A stretch of DNA of 64,000 bases, taken from assembly GCA_019914945.1 (NCBI GenBank), contig CM034104.1, positions 2,110,501 through 2,174,500 on the forward strand, given 5' to 3'. The DNA is from Typha latifolia (lineage: Eukaryota > Streptophyta > Magnoliopsida > Poales > Typhaceae). Under the pieces are notes generated by a model that was given only the letters and a program-made list of their open reading frames with translations, had not been told where the DNA came from and did not search any database. Every line of letters begins with the position of its first letter. The first letter of the stretch is position 1. The translations under genes and the position numbers were made by a program. This document shows positions 27,601 to 40,876 of this stretch, one piece after another.

Positions 27601-29871
27601 TCTAGATGAACAACCATGATAACAGAGAATGCAGGAACATATATAGCATTTCAAGTGTTCCACAATTATATGTAGTTAAGTGCAAGCAATTGCATTTACT
27701 TCTCCCAACAACATGAGATCTGCAAGAGCAAAACCCACAGATGAGATGACTCCCCAAGAACTTAAAATTTTTACGACCAGCTGTTCCAATCTTAGTCGAC
27801 AGTAGAACATGTTAGAGCATAACTTCTAATTTACAACCAGCTTCCAATATCATGAGATTGGCAAGACATAATTAACTAAATGTCTTTGTTGACAGAAGAA
27901 TTATCAAAGAACCAAAGACATCTCAATCCCAAGAACCCGCCATCTCAAATGATAGTAAATAATAACAATAATTTAATGTGGAAAGTTAATTGGCCCAATT
28001 TCTAGTGTCAAAAGTCTTTTACAAGAAAATCTGACTTGTTGGTTACTAGAAAAAACTTGGCGTCTAATAATGGACAAAAAGGTAAGAAGATAGGTTTTAT
28101 AACCAATGACTGGAGGAACATATACATATGGGGTAAAAACATCAGCAGAAAAAGTCTTAGAAGCTCCTTAAATAAAAGGAAATGACTAGACAACATATAC
28201 TTATTAGTTATTACTATATACGTTAAACAGATCTGCATTGGAAATTACAATTGGAGGCCTTGAAAGAGCATGTCCCTCTGGACCTGTTATTCCAAGATCT
28301 ATCATTCGTTTTTGTCCTTCAGCAACAGCATCTCCATTTTCTGCATGGACCATAGCCAACGCACCAAGTGACTTGCACTTCTCCAAGCCTTGTAGTAAAA
28401 GCTCATCACCAATCATCAATGATCCTTTGTATGCCATGAAAAACTTGAAAGAATTTATTCCTGATTAGGGTAACAAAAATCGCTCAGAGTTCTTTTTATG
28501 AAGATGATTTCAGATGAGCAATTCACTAATCTAGAAAGTACCAATGTACAAATATTTAGCAACAAAAAAGAAAAGGAAAAAGGAATCCACTGACCGTGCT
28601 CTTCAACCATGAGTTCCATGTCCTTTGAAACTGCTTCATCCCATTTTGTGATGGCCATGTGAAATCCATAATCCATTACTGATTTTTTTGCTTTATCCAT
28701 ATAGGATTCAAAGCCTGCAGATAAACTGCCATTTACTGGTATGACAAAGTCAATATGCATTGTCGTCCCCCCAGCCAATGCTGCAGCTTGACCAGTAAAG
28801 AAGTCATCTATGGTCACAGTTCCCATGAATTCCATCTCCAAGTGAGTGTGAGGGTCAATCCCACCTGTTATAATTTCAGGGGAAAACCATCAGGTTTGTC
28901 ATATTCTATAAATTCTTCAGGATATATCTAGCTTCACTATATATTGACAAATGTGGTCAGCTACTGTGAGGCATTCACTTGGACATCAGTGGATCACCTG
29001 GCATGACATACTTCCCAGTTGCATCAATTATTTTTACATCATCATCAACCTGCAGAAGAAAAAACAAGAATCTTATAGTTAATTACACATATTAGAATAA
29101 AGAGGAAAAATAAAAGATTAATGCTTGGGGTACTTCAGAAGGCCATTGATGACTATAATTTCCTACGTGTCATGCAACTTGGCGGTAAGAGTGTACTACG
29201 TCAAAAGATAGTGGCTATTGATTAGGCCAGATTTACAATTACACCCCTTAGCACATAAAATCTCAGTCATCAATAACCTACTGGAGTACTCCAAGCAATA
29301 CTAAAAAGATCAAATAGTGCGCTTTCTTTACTAAGTATTAAATATATAATAATAAGTTATCCGGGAAAGAGGTTATCTCGATTCTCAGCAGATCAGAAGA
29401 CACTTAAAAGTATTGACATCCAACTATTGCAGTTATAGAAGAGATCAACGCGTGCACAAAAAATCCAACTAATTCTCAAAAGAAACCAACTTTATCCAAA
29501 TCTCACCATAATGTTAGGCCTCACAGAGACAACGATCCCATCATCGATGTACACATCCGCCACTTCCTTGTGATGCGCGTTCACGACGGTCCCTCCCTTG
29601 ATCAAGATCTTGGTCGAGGAGGACAAACCACAGCTCGAATCACCTCCAATAGAGCAGAACTACGGGGAAATCCAACAAATCCCTCATAGTACCACGGAAA
29701 ACGTAATCCAAGAAGATAGCTAGCTAGGGCTTCTCGGAGAGAGCTTACCCCTTGCGCCTGATGCGAATTGGAAGCGGAGAGAGGGAGAGGGGTGACAAGG
29801 AAGAGAATGATGAGATCGAAACGGAGGGATTTGGTCTTCCATGGACGATTGGATCGAAGCTTTGGCCCCAT
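24641..29871 (-). CDS. PYD2: Dihydropyrimidinase (5,6-dihydropyrimidine amidohydrolase)
   Basis: Second enzyme of reductive pyrimidine breakdown; it opens dihydrouracil and dihydrothymine to the N-carbamoyl beta-amino acids. Thirteen exons in transcript order: 29749-29871, 29507-29659, 28998-29049, 28595-28864, 28249-28460, 27422-27542, 26802-26889, 26642-26720, 26022-26109, 25857-25897, 25708-25760, 25348-25504, 24641-24832; frame open for 542 residues. Residues 17-33 form a hydrophobic signal-like segment, consistent with entry to the secretory/endomembrane system. The zinc ligands of the amidohydrolase fold are all present: His115 and His117 (DPHTH), Lys205 ([10 protein letters not shown], the carboxylated Lys), His238 (MVHAENGD), His294 (YVVHVMS) and Asp371 (VGTDHC). 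Length agrees with plant PYD2. All junctions are GT-AG. Confidence 0.95.
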
Positions 29872-31682
29872 CGATAGTAGTAGTAGTAATAGATAGAGAA
29901 AAAGGAAGGGAATGGAGATTGGACTTATCGCGTTATTTATCCGAGCATCGAAGCGGGTAGTGTTTTGAAATTGTTAGTATATAGAGGAGGAAATGCCCTT
30001 GTTTGAGATGTTAAATTACAAGATAACCATAATTGTACTGTGAATCATCTGCAGCTCAGGCTGTAGCAATTTGCTACAATCAGGGTACTTGGCAGGATCC
30101 AGTGGCTGAGTTAAAACATTTCGCAACAACAATTGCAAAAATGGGCACTAAGCCACAAATTAGGATCAGGCTGTTGTTCTTTGTAGATCATTAAGGGGAG
30201 AAAATTGTAATTTAAGTCTCAAGATTTTTTTGATAGATTGGAAGATTATAGCTTCTTCTCTCTGAGCTGGAAGGAATCTTGACATCACTTATAGGTTGAC
30301 TAATAGAATCTGATGAACTCCTGTGTGGCTCTCTTGAAGGTGAGATCTCCTTTTAACTCCTTTTCATGTGGTGTTTAATTTCTTAAGTTGACTATTATAA
30401 CAATCAGGGATGAACCCATGAAATTTGGGACAAAATTGCAAACAGGTTTTACAAATACAATATAGTATAAAATTATGTAATTAATTTTTTATTTTCTCCG
30501 TTGATTTTTAAGGTTTTTTTTTTTGGTGTGCATACCCTTAAAAAATGTCTTATTGCGTGTGTATTCAACTAAAATTAATATTTGCATGTATGTCCTGAAG
30601 GTAGGTCTCAATGATTTAATAGAAAAAGACCCAAAAAAAAAATAACATTAACTAGAATAAGAATATTTCTGTCTTTTTATCTCTATTTTTTTTTAAATTA
30701 TAATTGTTTGTTAACTTCAATGAGTATCAATGCAGAAATTAAAGTTTTAAAAGATATACGAGCAAAACTTGTGTATCAAATATCAACTTTAGAAGGGTTT
30801 ATAAGAGATTTTTTTTAAGGGTATATATGCAAACACAGAATCCATTATTTAATTAGAAAGTGAGAAAGTTTAATCAAATTAAGTTTCAAAGTATGACAAT
30901 CTTCTTGGAGCTTTCTAACAGCAGGCAAGAAAATATTGAGAAGTTTCCTTTGATTTTTGATGGCATTATGATCAATTTGAGCATCCTGTTTATGAGGAAT
31001 TATATTGCAGCTGCACTATTTCTTGATCTCGCTGTTTAAAACAATAAGCTGAATGGCTTGGGAAGGTGGCAACTATATTGACATTTGACCGGTATAGCAG
31101 TCAGTACAATCTAACAGCCATAAAATCACTTTAAAGACATTGCATAAGATTCACAATATTATGGTTTCCGTGTAAAGCAAATGAAATTCTTAAATCAAAA
31201 GAATGGAGTGTTCCCTTTGACAGATTTTTACAATTGCCGCATAGCAAACATATATAAATTGCCTGCTACTCTAGTAGAAACAGCCTAATCTACCTGTGCC
31301 AGGGAAAAAAAGGGAAAAAAAGTTAAGATTCCACGGCAAAAACCAAAATTGTCCGTTGAACTCTGGTACCGCTTGCTTTGTCTCCTCAAGTCTCAAGTCT
31401 TTCCAAGTGGAAGTTCCACCAAATGCCGAAAAAAAATTCTGTTCTTTTAGTAGAAGCTTTTGATATGTCAAATCACCTTTCAGCTGCCTTATTACTTGAA
31501 TTGAAGCACATAACTTTCCCTTCTCATTAACAGCTTTATCCAGTTTTACAATTCCTGGTTCTCAAAGATCTCCAGTTGTAGGACCACGACGTCCTTAAGT
31601 GTCATTACATGCTTGCAGTTCCAACAAGCATCCTGAATAAACAAAATGGTGGCACCCAAGGCAAGGTGCACATAGAACAATA
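29872..31682. other. Dihydropyrimidinase promoter and LAS1 3' flank
   Basis: 29872-30000 is the leader and promoter of the dihydropyrimidinase gene. A MITE occupies 30512-30843. The stretch 30.9-31.68 kb is the probable LAS1 3' UTR and flank. A 66-codon frame at 31271-31471 looks mildly protein-like but lies beyond the LAS1 stop and is not in frame with it. Confidence 0.55.
30512..30843. mobile_element. Mutator-like MITE (copy 1)
   Basis: Terminal inverted repeats: the left end GG(T)11GGTGTGCATACCC is matched in reverse complement by the right end GGGTATATATGCAAACACAGAATCC. The internal AAAGATATACGAGCAAAAC and ATATCAACTTTA match copy 2 at 45706-45958. Flanks GATTTTTAA and ATTATTTAA agree at 6 of 9 positions, a possible decayed 9-bp duplication. 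Confidence 0.6.
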
Positions 31683-34600
31683 CTAGAGAGGAATCCTGAT
31701 AGTAGAATGTATGGAAAGCAATTCTTCTTCCCTCTGCTCATTCCAGATGCCATCAGTAACCATGAGGGATGTCGATTCTGGAAAATCCAAATTTTGGTCA
31801 TCAGTGGTTGGCCTGAATTTTTTAACAGCATGTTCATTCTCTGAAGGTTCAGCATGGTCACTCCAATCACTGCAACCGATGTCTTGATCATTCATTAATT
31901 GGTTGTCATTTCTTTCAACTATTTTATCTTCTAATTGATCATGAACCATGTCAAGAACAGGAAGAATTGCAGTTGAACTAAATGAACAAGGTACCATTCC
32001 AATTGGGCATGGAATCCACAAGCTAGCCAGAGTCCACGTGCTATTTGTCTCTGCATTGTCGTCTATAGAATTTCTAATTCTATTTTTACGTTTCTTGGCT
32101 TGTTGCTTTAGAGATTCCAGCTTCTCTGCTTCTTTTTTAGCCAAAGCCTCTTCATGTAAGAGCACAGTTTTAGACTGGGGCATGCTATCATCTTCAGTAG
32201 AATAGCAGTTCTCTGAACTTAGCAAAGGGTGCTTCTTCAATCTCTCTTTTAGAGCACTTTCTCCAACCATCTCAGCAAGTAGCACTACTGAAGCTGCAAT
32301 ATATTTGTCACCAATGATTGATAAATTTAGGCACTTCCGCAGAAGTTTTTTGAGAGAAAATCTGGGTACAGCATGTTTGTCTACAGAAAGAACTCCAATC
32401 TCATCAATGAGATCAATATGGCCAGAATCATTCAATGACTTGAGGTTTTCGAGGAGCCAAAGAAACAGGGAACACAAGTTTCTTACTCCAGACTTCTCAG
32501 TTGAATGCTGGGATGAAAGAAAGTAGCATTCACCTGCAAAGTCAAAAGGTAAATAAGAATACAAAGATCTTCATGAAGTACTAACTAAAAAAAATGATAC
32601 CAAGTCTAGAAAAAATTAGAGGAAAATACACCCAGATAACCCATAGTTATGTTCTCAAGATTCAAGAAGATATGGACTTGTGAAAAGTGCAACAAAATTA
32701 CATGAAATTCCACCATCAGGTAATTACTTAACAAGAAAAGAAAAGGCATCAGTAAAAAAATGTCACTAGTATTCAAATTATACCATTCTCATATTCCATG
32801 ACTTGCTTGGCCTCAATCATTTCAAGGACTGCCTTCAGTATACTGAGTAGTAATCTGGAGTTCTTACATGCCAATTTGTTAATGATAGTCTTCAAATAAT
32901 TAACTGAGCTTACAAGCGGCTTCAATTCATCATTTTCTGAATGTTCTACATCAACAATGTCTAAACCAGCTGATGTCTGCAACTCAAAGAACTCCAACAG
33001 AACGGACACAACCTCTAAGGGATATGCAGAGTAAAGTCGAGCAATAATCTTTGTAACCTTCGAGATCTGTTTCTCCGCACCTGCAAATTATAAAAAGATA
33101 CCCATCAACATCAACCAAGCATAGTGTTAGAGTGCAATATTATCTTATTAGTGATATGCTTGCTTAATTAGGGTAAGATCTTGTGTGTACCAGTCATGTC
33201 TCTCCCAGTCTGATCAGTAAATTTTATTAATAAAGTTTTACACGTGAGTCCAGCTGATCTACTTCATTTTTATGGAATTTACATATTTTAAAAGTTAATT
33301 TATGTTGGGGTAGTACTCCTGAGGTTGAAGCATATAACTCTGAAGAATATGTGAGTGATTCATTGATGGCATCTCTTTCTTTTATGGATCAGTTCAATAT
33401 CTCTAGCTTAAGATCCAATTAATCAGATACTAGTCAAAGAAAGAAGAAAATAAGGAAAAGGGAGCCATGGTAAGTCCAAAACTGAGTACCTCCTCTTATC
33501 TGACATATAGCAGTATGAAACATGTACCATGGATTTCCTTACCAGCTGAATGTTAGGTGATGCATTAAAAATTTACCATGTTCAAAAGAAAAATTCAGAT
33601 GGCTTGAACTGTAAAGGGTCAGATTAGGGAATGTAGCATAAAGAAACAGTTCCTTAGAAATAATCGATGAATGAATCAAATCATCAAAATTTTTTTACAA
33701 AGTTCATTTTTGTAGCTTTAAAAGTCTGAAACAAAGTGACTGCATTATAAAAGTGATGAAGTGTTCATAAAGGAACTGACCATCAGGAGAAGAACCACTT
33801 CAATACCTAATGCGATAACATGATTGACATCATTGTATAAGCTTAACCTTTTATAAATCATTGGCAAGCCAAACTTCATGGATAATCAAATCGAGTAGCA
33901 AAGTAGATTTAGATAAGTACCATTCGACCTAGATGACTGCAACTTTCCGACTATCTGTGAAGAAAGTTTGTTGCCTCCCCTTAGCAGAATAGCCTGCTTT
34001 GCACCTACACAAGTCAAAGAAGCCAAACATAGATTAATATTGGTACTGGTCAGAAAATAAGACATGATAGCATGAAAGGTAATGAACAGCCTTTCACCGC
34101 CTCTTTAGAGCTAAAAGTTGAAAAAGAAACACAGACATTAAGAAATTCCACAACCAACACTCATTACATAACAATAAATTCTATGATTTTTATGCCCGTA
34201 GAAAAAAATAATTCATGTTCATATTTGTAAAAACTAAACGAAGATTAACGAGTAAATCAATCTTTGTTCAACTGCAGCTACTTCTCTGGGAGAGCATTGG
34301 TATTAGAAGCCTTGCTCATTTTGTAGCTAAGCTTCCAACAATTTTCTGATCAAAATCACCTACATGGATCCCTAAGTGAAAGCTGACGTAGTTAAAAGTC
34401 CATCATATTAATTATCTTCTAATAGAACTAAATCCTTAGATAAATAAATGGCCATCTACTTTAAAACTTGCAAAATCTGAGATAGCAATGTTTTAAAGAA
34501 AACAAGTCAGCCAAGCAAGGAACATATCAATGCAGATGCCTTTTAAATATTTTTTATTCCTTAATGAGCCGATATGAATCTTCCTATTATACCTGCATCA

Positions 34601-37141
34601 ACATGTGAATGTTCACTACATTATTATTTACTTAAAGTCTGCATCTCCCAACTGCTCGAAACACAAAAAATTTCCCCATCCATCTTTAGTTACAGTACAA
34701 TACATTGGTATAGCAAGTGCAACACATTCTGTACTGCATTCATCTAATTTCTTAACCAAAATTACTATTCACTTCCCAGCATTAAACTTCTAGCATCAAT
34801 TACTTGTCTATGTCAAATCTCAGAAGTTTCTAACAAGGTTCAATTTCCTCCATTGCTTTGAACACTTGAATCCAAGACAATAAGATAAGATCTTACTATC
34901 GGACAATTAACAACTTGGTGCAACATTGCACAGACCACAACATAACTCTGCTTCATAATGGAGAATAATCTTTCTGAAGTGATCTAAAGGCTTTCAAGAT
35001 ATCTCAAGCAAAGTGGTATAAAATTTTTCTACCTATTTCAACACTTAAACCCATTTTAATGTCTTGATAGATATGACAGAATAATTGGGTGATAGTTCAG
35101 CCTACAAAACAAGTTCTGGTCATATATAAGTTCATTATTGCATTGCAGGACTGACTGTGAGTACCCTACATCAATGTGAAGAAAATTGTCACAGTGGTTG
35201 TAGATAAAGGGCAAATAACCCTCCACCTCCAAACTAATCTATGACTCTAATCATGATATATGTTTACTATAAACATTGTCTCCGGTAGTCAAAATTATTG
35301 ATCTGGCTGTATTTTGGACATTAAATCCTGATGAAACTGTTACTTTTATACAACTAAGGAACACAGACTCACATTTCATTTTGATTTCTGAACTTGGTTT
35401 TGCAACATGTTTGGTCTTTAAGCAGTACGCCATCTCACGCAATCTAGATCTTATTTCTATTCGAACATCGCGGATAGCACACTTCTGTGGTTCCCAGTAA
35501 TTAGATTTCAAAAAATCAAGTGCCTGCAAATAACAACAAAATGACATGGCTAAGTGAGAAACTAATCGCATAACATAACATGACTCGATATTCTGCAGCA
35601 TACATATCACTTACATCTAATATATAAATTCTACAAATATTAGCAATTGCCAGGTGCAAAATTGAAAATCACGCCACATGCAACAAGAAGTCTTCAACTA
35701 TTTGAGGAAAACCATCTCAGATAGAGGAAGAGAAATCAATATTCCATTACATAATCATCTTTTATGAAGCAGAAGTATGAATCAGGCAGAAAGAAAAAAT
35801 CAATAATTAATCAATCTTAAATTGTTTACACAAACTATAGAAACATAGGATGTCTCAAGGAATGTAAATAGTTGATGTTGAAGACTCCAATAGTGAAGGT
35901 AAAGAATGATTGCTATCAAAGCAAAGTAAGCTCACTTACTAGCTACTATGAACAAATTTCTCAACTAAAGCTGGAAAAAAAGAAAAAAAGAAAAACGAGA
36001 GTTAAGTCAGTTTAAAATTTATGCACTTGCACAACCCAATATACCTTGATACAGGCCAATCGGACCAGCCGCAGTGAAGGAAGATTGCGATGGGAACTCT
36101 CTGCACCATGAAGGTAAAGCAAAGAATGTATCAGGAAATAAATTCAGAAGGGATTGCTGTAACACAAACTAACTATTTTATTAAGAAAATAAGAAATGGA
36201 GCTATCTTACCATGGCGAATGTCAACCAGCACTCGGGGTATACCAACTGCATCAGCTAATTGAGATATAGAACGCCCTGTTCTTTTATGTGCTTGCTCCA
36301 CAAAACCGTTGACAAGCCTTAGAAAAAAAGGCAACTTGAATAAGTTAAGTATTACCCTTCAAAACTACAAGTCTACAGAGTATATACTCTTGGAGATATA
36401 TCTCCTCAGACTGAAATCAAAGAACGTTTTGCTCTGAATAAAAGTCCATATTTTTCAGGTCATCCTAAGTTAGTATAATACAAAGATGACAGAAGTACAA
36501 CGTTTAGACCAAGTAACATAACATTGGAGAAAGATCATGATCAGCTTTCAGTTTTTCTCAAATAGTAACTATACATGTTCCTAAAGACTATAGGGAAAGG
36601 GCAGGCAAGTTCCAATTTCCGATATAATCCAAGCAGTTCAGTGGTACTCTAATAAGAACAATCCTCACCTCATGATTGCCATGCTATACAGCATGGATAA
36701 CATCTCCTCCGAGGTTACAACATCATCCGTAGGCTCTTTCCTGCCAAACCAACAAGAATAAAATCTTCAAAAATAAGACTATGAACCCAAAACACTCACC
36801 AAAACCAAAACTTCATCAGATAAAGACCTAAAAAAAGGATCCTTTTGCTGGATCTCAACAAACGCAGCAGTGACATCGATCGGAATCGGAAGGCAGCCTC
36901 TGCTTCGCCATGCCGATATCTAACACAAACCATACAACAAAGAATCATCAGGTATACCACTCTAAGAGCTAAGGTTTAATCATGCATGCATGCAAGCTCG
37001 TACTCTTCTGAGAGCGGCGGAGACGGCATCGGGGGAAGCGGAGAATATCCCTTCCCTAACGAAGTCCCATTGTTCCCAGCTCGACCACGGCACGATCTTG
37101 TAGCCGGAGGAGAGCTCCCCTTCGGAGCTCATCGTCTCCAT
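31683..37141 (-). CDS. LAS1: LAS1-like pre-rRNA processing protein
   Basis: Las1 family HEPN endoribonuclease, in other eukaryotes required with Grc3 for ITS2 cleavage and 60S ribosome assembly in the nucleolus. Nine exons in transcript order: 37004-37141, 36828-36919, 36669-36740, 36211-36317, 36045-36100, 35373-35523, 33921-34004, 32784-33080, 31683-32533; 615 residues. The Las1 domain starts at YKIVPWSSWEQWDFVREGIF (14-33). It contains RLVNGFVEQAHKRTG and the HEPN catalytic motif R-x4-H as RHESSH (Arg135, His140), then LPSLRLVRLACIKALDFLKSNYW. The long C-terminal part has low conservation, a basic KKRKNRIRN stretch that may be a nuclear signal, and a WTLASLWIPCPIGMVPCSF block seen in plant members. 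The exon 6 donor (gtgagt at 35372) was chosen because it restores frame with exon 7. Telo-box and site II motifs lie in its promoter. Confidence 0.88.
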
Positions 37142-37743
37142 GGAAGAAGAGAAGTAACCCTACTCTAAACCCTAATAAATTCTTTGCTGGCAGATAACTA
37201 GGTATCCACTCCGACCTCGCACGGAGAAGCTTGGGAGAGGTTTTGTGTTTACTATATATATATATATATTTATTTATTTATCTCTATCTTGGGCTGGGTT
37301 GGGCCGGGTTAATCTAAATTTACCTGATTTATCTCGCTAAAAATATAATTTGATATAAATTCCAGGTTTTAAATAGATTTAAGTTTAGTATAATTTTTAT
37401 TTATCTAATTTAATTATTAAATAAAATTCTGTATATATATTTATACTTTCAACTTTAATTTATATAAATTAACACCTATACATGATAACTTTAGTTTATC
37501 TCAAATTATCCTAATTTTTCATCTAATTGTTACCATCATCAAACCGGAGTATTTTGCAATTTAGTTATCGAGTCTTGCATAATTTACATATAAAATACAC
37601 ATTAAAAATTTTTATTATAATTTTTTTTTAAAATATATATATAATTAAATTGTAAAATACTGGGAAAGTTTTCTTTCCCCTCTCTATATTTCCCCGGCCA
37701 AGAGAAAAGCAGAAGCTTATACTAAAGAAGAGGGGGGAAAAAA
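37142..37743. promoter_or_regulatory. Shared divergent promoter of LAS1 and mtACP
   Basis: 602 bp separate the two start codons. A telo-box AAACCCTAA is at 37167-37175 near the LAS1 start. Two site II elements follow, TGGGCT at 37290-37295 and TGGGCC at 37300-37305. A (TA)n run is at about 37253-37270, and the mtACP side is AT-rich. Combined site II and telo-box promoters are known for plant ribosomal, nucleolar and mitochondrial genes, which fits both products. Confidence 0.65.
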
Positions 37744-38227
37744 ATGGCCGCCGCGCTAAGATCCGGCATCCTTCGTCATCTCCGCCTCCCCGTCCAAACC
37801 TTAGATCGATCGAGATCTCTCTCGTGCCTCAATCCGTTCCATCCTCCGATTCGATCCATGTCCTCCCATGGCGACGACCATATCACCCGAGAAGAGGTCG
37901 TCGACCGAGTCCTCGACGTCGTGAAGAGCTTCCCCAAGGTCGACCCCTCTAAGGTTCTCGTCAAAACCCTAACTTTTTTATCCCCCTTCCTTTCTTCCTG
38001 GGCCAGTGTCTTTCCCCCCTTAAAAGGACGAATTTTGGGGCGTTCTACAGGTGACGGCGGACGTGCATTTCCAGAAAGATCTGGGCTTGGATAGCTTGGA
38101 TAACGTGGAGATAGTGATGGCGTTGGAGGAGGAGTTCAAGCTCGAGATCCCGGATAAGGAGGCAGATAAGATCGACTCCTGCAACCTCGCAATCGAGTAC
38201 ATCGCGAATCACCCCATGGCGGCTTGA
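37744..38227 (+). CDS. mtACP: Mitochondrial acyl carrier protein (NDUFAB1-type)
   Basis: Carrier for mitochondrial fatty acid synthesis (octanoate/lipoate supply), and in many organisms also associated with respiratory complex I. Two exons, 37744-37953 and 38051-38227, joined by a 97-bp intron; 128 residues. Residues 1-40 are rich in Arg, Leu and Ser with almost no acid, a typical mitochondrial presequence. The mature ACP fold follows, with the phosphopantetheine attachment Ser85 in [11 protein letters not shown] and the acidic recognition helix [18 protein letters not shown] telo-box sits inside the intron at 37964-37972. A phosphopantetheinyl transferase that could modify Ser85 is encoded about 34 kb to the left. 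Confidence 0.95.
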
Positions 38228-40876
38228 TATCAGGCGAAGTCCTTTATTTCCCTTCTTGTAATTTACCTGTTATCTTCGTTGGAACTCCATGATCAGGTGG
38301 TTTGCGTGGTCTTTTCCAAGAATTGAACCTTGGAGTTGATCTAGAATAATCACTGTTTGCGCAAAAAGTTGACCTTTTTCCAATGCAAACTTGCGGCTTA
38401 AGTATAAAACTTCTCAGACTCTGGATTTTCCTGAGTTTGGTCTTGTGTTTTTTAGTCCTTCTGCATCAGTTTGCATGTTTTGTTTTTTATTTTCTCTTCG
38501 CCCTTACTTCTTCAATTTGCCTATGTAGAAGAGTTACCTACTTGAAAGAGATAGAGAGAAATGGAGCTTCCATTTAGTGACAGAGTGAGATATCTGCTCC
38601 TTAAATGTGTGGTTGAAACTAGACATCTAAACATATTCAGTAATCTGGCCCTTCATTCATAGAATTTTAAACCACTATCAAGTAGTTGCACGATTTGTGA
38701 TAGTTGTTATTAGCACAAATAGTTAATAATGTATCTTTGCTTTTGCATTAAGATGTAGGTGTTGTACATCAGGCTCTTTTTTTCCTTAATCATTGTTTTT
38801 TTTTCCTTTTCACTCTATATGTCTGGTTATTTTGAGGTGGAGGCTCTATTTTCTTATATAACTTGTCTAACCTAAGGTCAGAGTAGGATGATGCCACTTT
38901 TATTTAGGGGAAGCGGCTACTAGATTTGGGACATTGGTGTAGTTGGCCTATTTTTCTATGCCTAGGTAATTTCAAACATATATTTCTTTTAATTCTACCT
39001 AATCATGCCTAATACTTTCTTGGACTATTTATAGTAGCATCAAATAACTATTATCGTGTATCAGACAATAGACATAAGATCATTCTACGTCCTCCCTTCT
39101 ATCTTCCTGTCTGATTGTAGCAATTTTCCTTCTTCCTTCTCATCCTTTCGGTTGTTCTACTCATTTTACATCTTTGTTTTTCAAAACTCCCATTATCCCT
39201 CCTTATTCTTCTTCTAGCTATTAAGCAGCTCTTGTGCTTCCCTAACATAGCATCTAGAGGTTCAACAAAAACTTTAGGTGGCCCTCCGGCTAGGGTACTC
39301 ACTTGGTCATAATTAATCTGCATATCTTAAGTGGCTAGCTAAGCTTGTGAAGTTCAACTCTAACCTTTGTTCTCAAATCTCAACTCATTTTGTAATTTAA
39401 TCTTTACTATAACAGGAACACATCAATGTCAGTTTTTCCCTTCTGCGGTAATAGCTATAATGCTAATAAATATTCCTTCTCTGAGAAAATTAGCACTTAT
39501 ATATCCTAAGGATCATCATTAATCAAGCTGTTCACCAACAATTATGGGTCGTCTAACTTGACATGGAGAATACACCACCTTTACTTTCATCAGGGTAGTT
39601 GTTTGATAAGGAAGTGCATCTCGCAATATGATCTTATATTGCACTAAATGTATGGAATAGTGTGAGTACTTAATCTTGTTTTGCCCAACCTGGTGTTGGT
39701 TTGGATGTTGTTCCTCACTGAGTTGCAACTTACATGCTATTGCTGTACTTTGCATCACCATGGCGACGAAGTTATATGGACAAACATTTTGTATAATGCT
39801 CTTTTCATGTGAAAGCAGAACTGATGAGGTTGGTACAGCCTCACTTGGTTCAAAAATCGTCTGCTTATGGGGTAGCTTCTTCTTGCCTGAAATGTTCATT
39901 CTTCTTCAAGTGTTAATGCAGTCTGTTCATCTCCATCCGAAATGTACAGCAGTGTGCCGTAGAGGTGCTTATTTTGTGATACCGGGATGCAGCACAACAG
40001 TGAATTAGCTCTGAGTGTAGAGTGGATTCCATACGTGGATTTTTCTTTGTTCCCCTATGTGTGCATGTGAGTATGTGTTTCTCTTTTCCTAGAGTTTTTT
40101 TTTCTTGCTTAGTGGTTTAGTATTATCTGTTTGCTGGTATTCGTGCTATGCGATTAATTGGTACCTGGATTGCAGTTTAGTTGACCAGCAAGTATAGAGT
40201 CTGTAATGGGCTCTCTTTTCTCAATTGTAATATATCTTCTTTTAAACATTTCTTCTTTCTAGTTTTCTTTCTTTTCTACCCCCATATTAGTAGAATTCAA
40301 TACGAAAGGACAGATGTGCCTGAATTTATTATATTTTTTCTTAAAAGAGAAGTGAGAACTTAATGGGCGTTCGAATTAAACTAATGCCGCTCTAATTGGA
40401 ACAGCGAAACACTCATATGATATAAGCTTTTTTAACCATTGAGCAGAGTTTGTCAACTGCTAAGCCACTGGAAGACATTTCAAATACCACACGACTCACT
40501 GAAAATTACTGTAAAGTTTGCAATGAGAATGGAGTGGTGAAGTCATAAGGGCACATTTTAGCATGCACTCTTTTTCCCGTCAGAGGGAAATGAATATTTA
40601 ACTGTATGCCAGTTAAATTAATGCCGCTGAAATATAAATTCGAAACTACTCATACAACATTAACCTTTTTAACCATCTAAGCAATATCCCATTTCAGCAT
40701 AGGCGTTCTATTAAATTATAACTGGACGGATTAGTACAGTGTAAAAGTTAATCCAGAATTAAACGCCTTCAGGCATTCCTCGCTAAATAATTTCTACCAC
40801 ATTCGCTGAAAGGTTTCACTGACCCAATAATAATGTAGTAAAGTGGAACCACATAATTCAATTATAGTATCAGATC
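38228..40876. other. Intergenic region between convergent mtACP and CYP22 genes
   Basis: About 2.6 kb. The first few hundred bases are the mtACP 3' UTR and flank. An ATG-initiated 126-codon frame on the minus strand (39519-39899) and an overlapping 110-codon frame on the plus strand show no known domain. Diverged direct repeats lie at about 40370-40830. No gene can be supported. Confidence 0.5.
40370..40830. repeat. Diverged local direct repeats
   Basis: TTAAACTAATGCCGCT (about 40376) recurs as TTAAATTAATGCCGCT (about 40613). Each is followed some 40-60 bp later by CTTTTTTAACCAT or CCTTTTTAACCAT. ATACCACACGACTCACTGAAA (about 40484) resembles CTACCACATTCGCTGAAA (about 40794). Offsets of about 237 and 310 bp suggest an old duplication with indels. 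Confidence 0.45.

Noticed and set aside
31271..31471. 66-codon frame after the LAS1 stop, considered as an extra LAS1 exon
   Set aside because: The LAS1 protein already ends in a plausible C terminus at 31683, and no acceptor with compatible phase was found.
39519..39899. ATG-initiated 126-codon frame on the minus strand, overlapped by a 110-codon plus-strand frame (39676-40008)
   Set aside because: No recognisable domain and no family resemblance. It lies in the mtACP 3' flank, and two long frames overlap on opposite strands without either looking coding.
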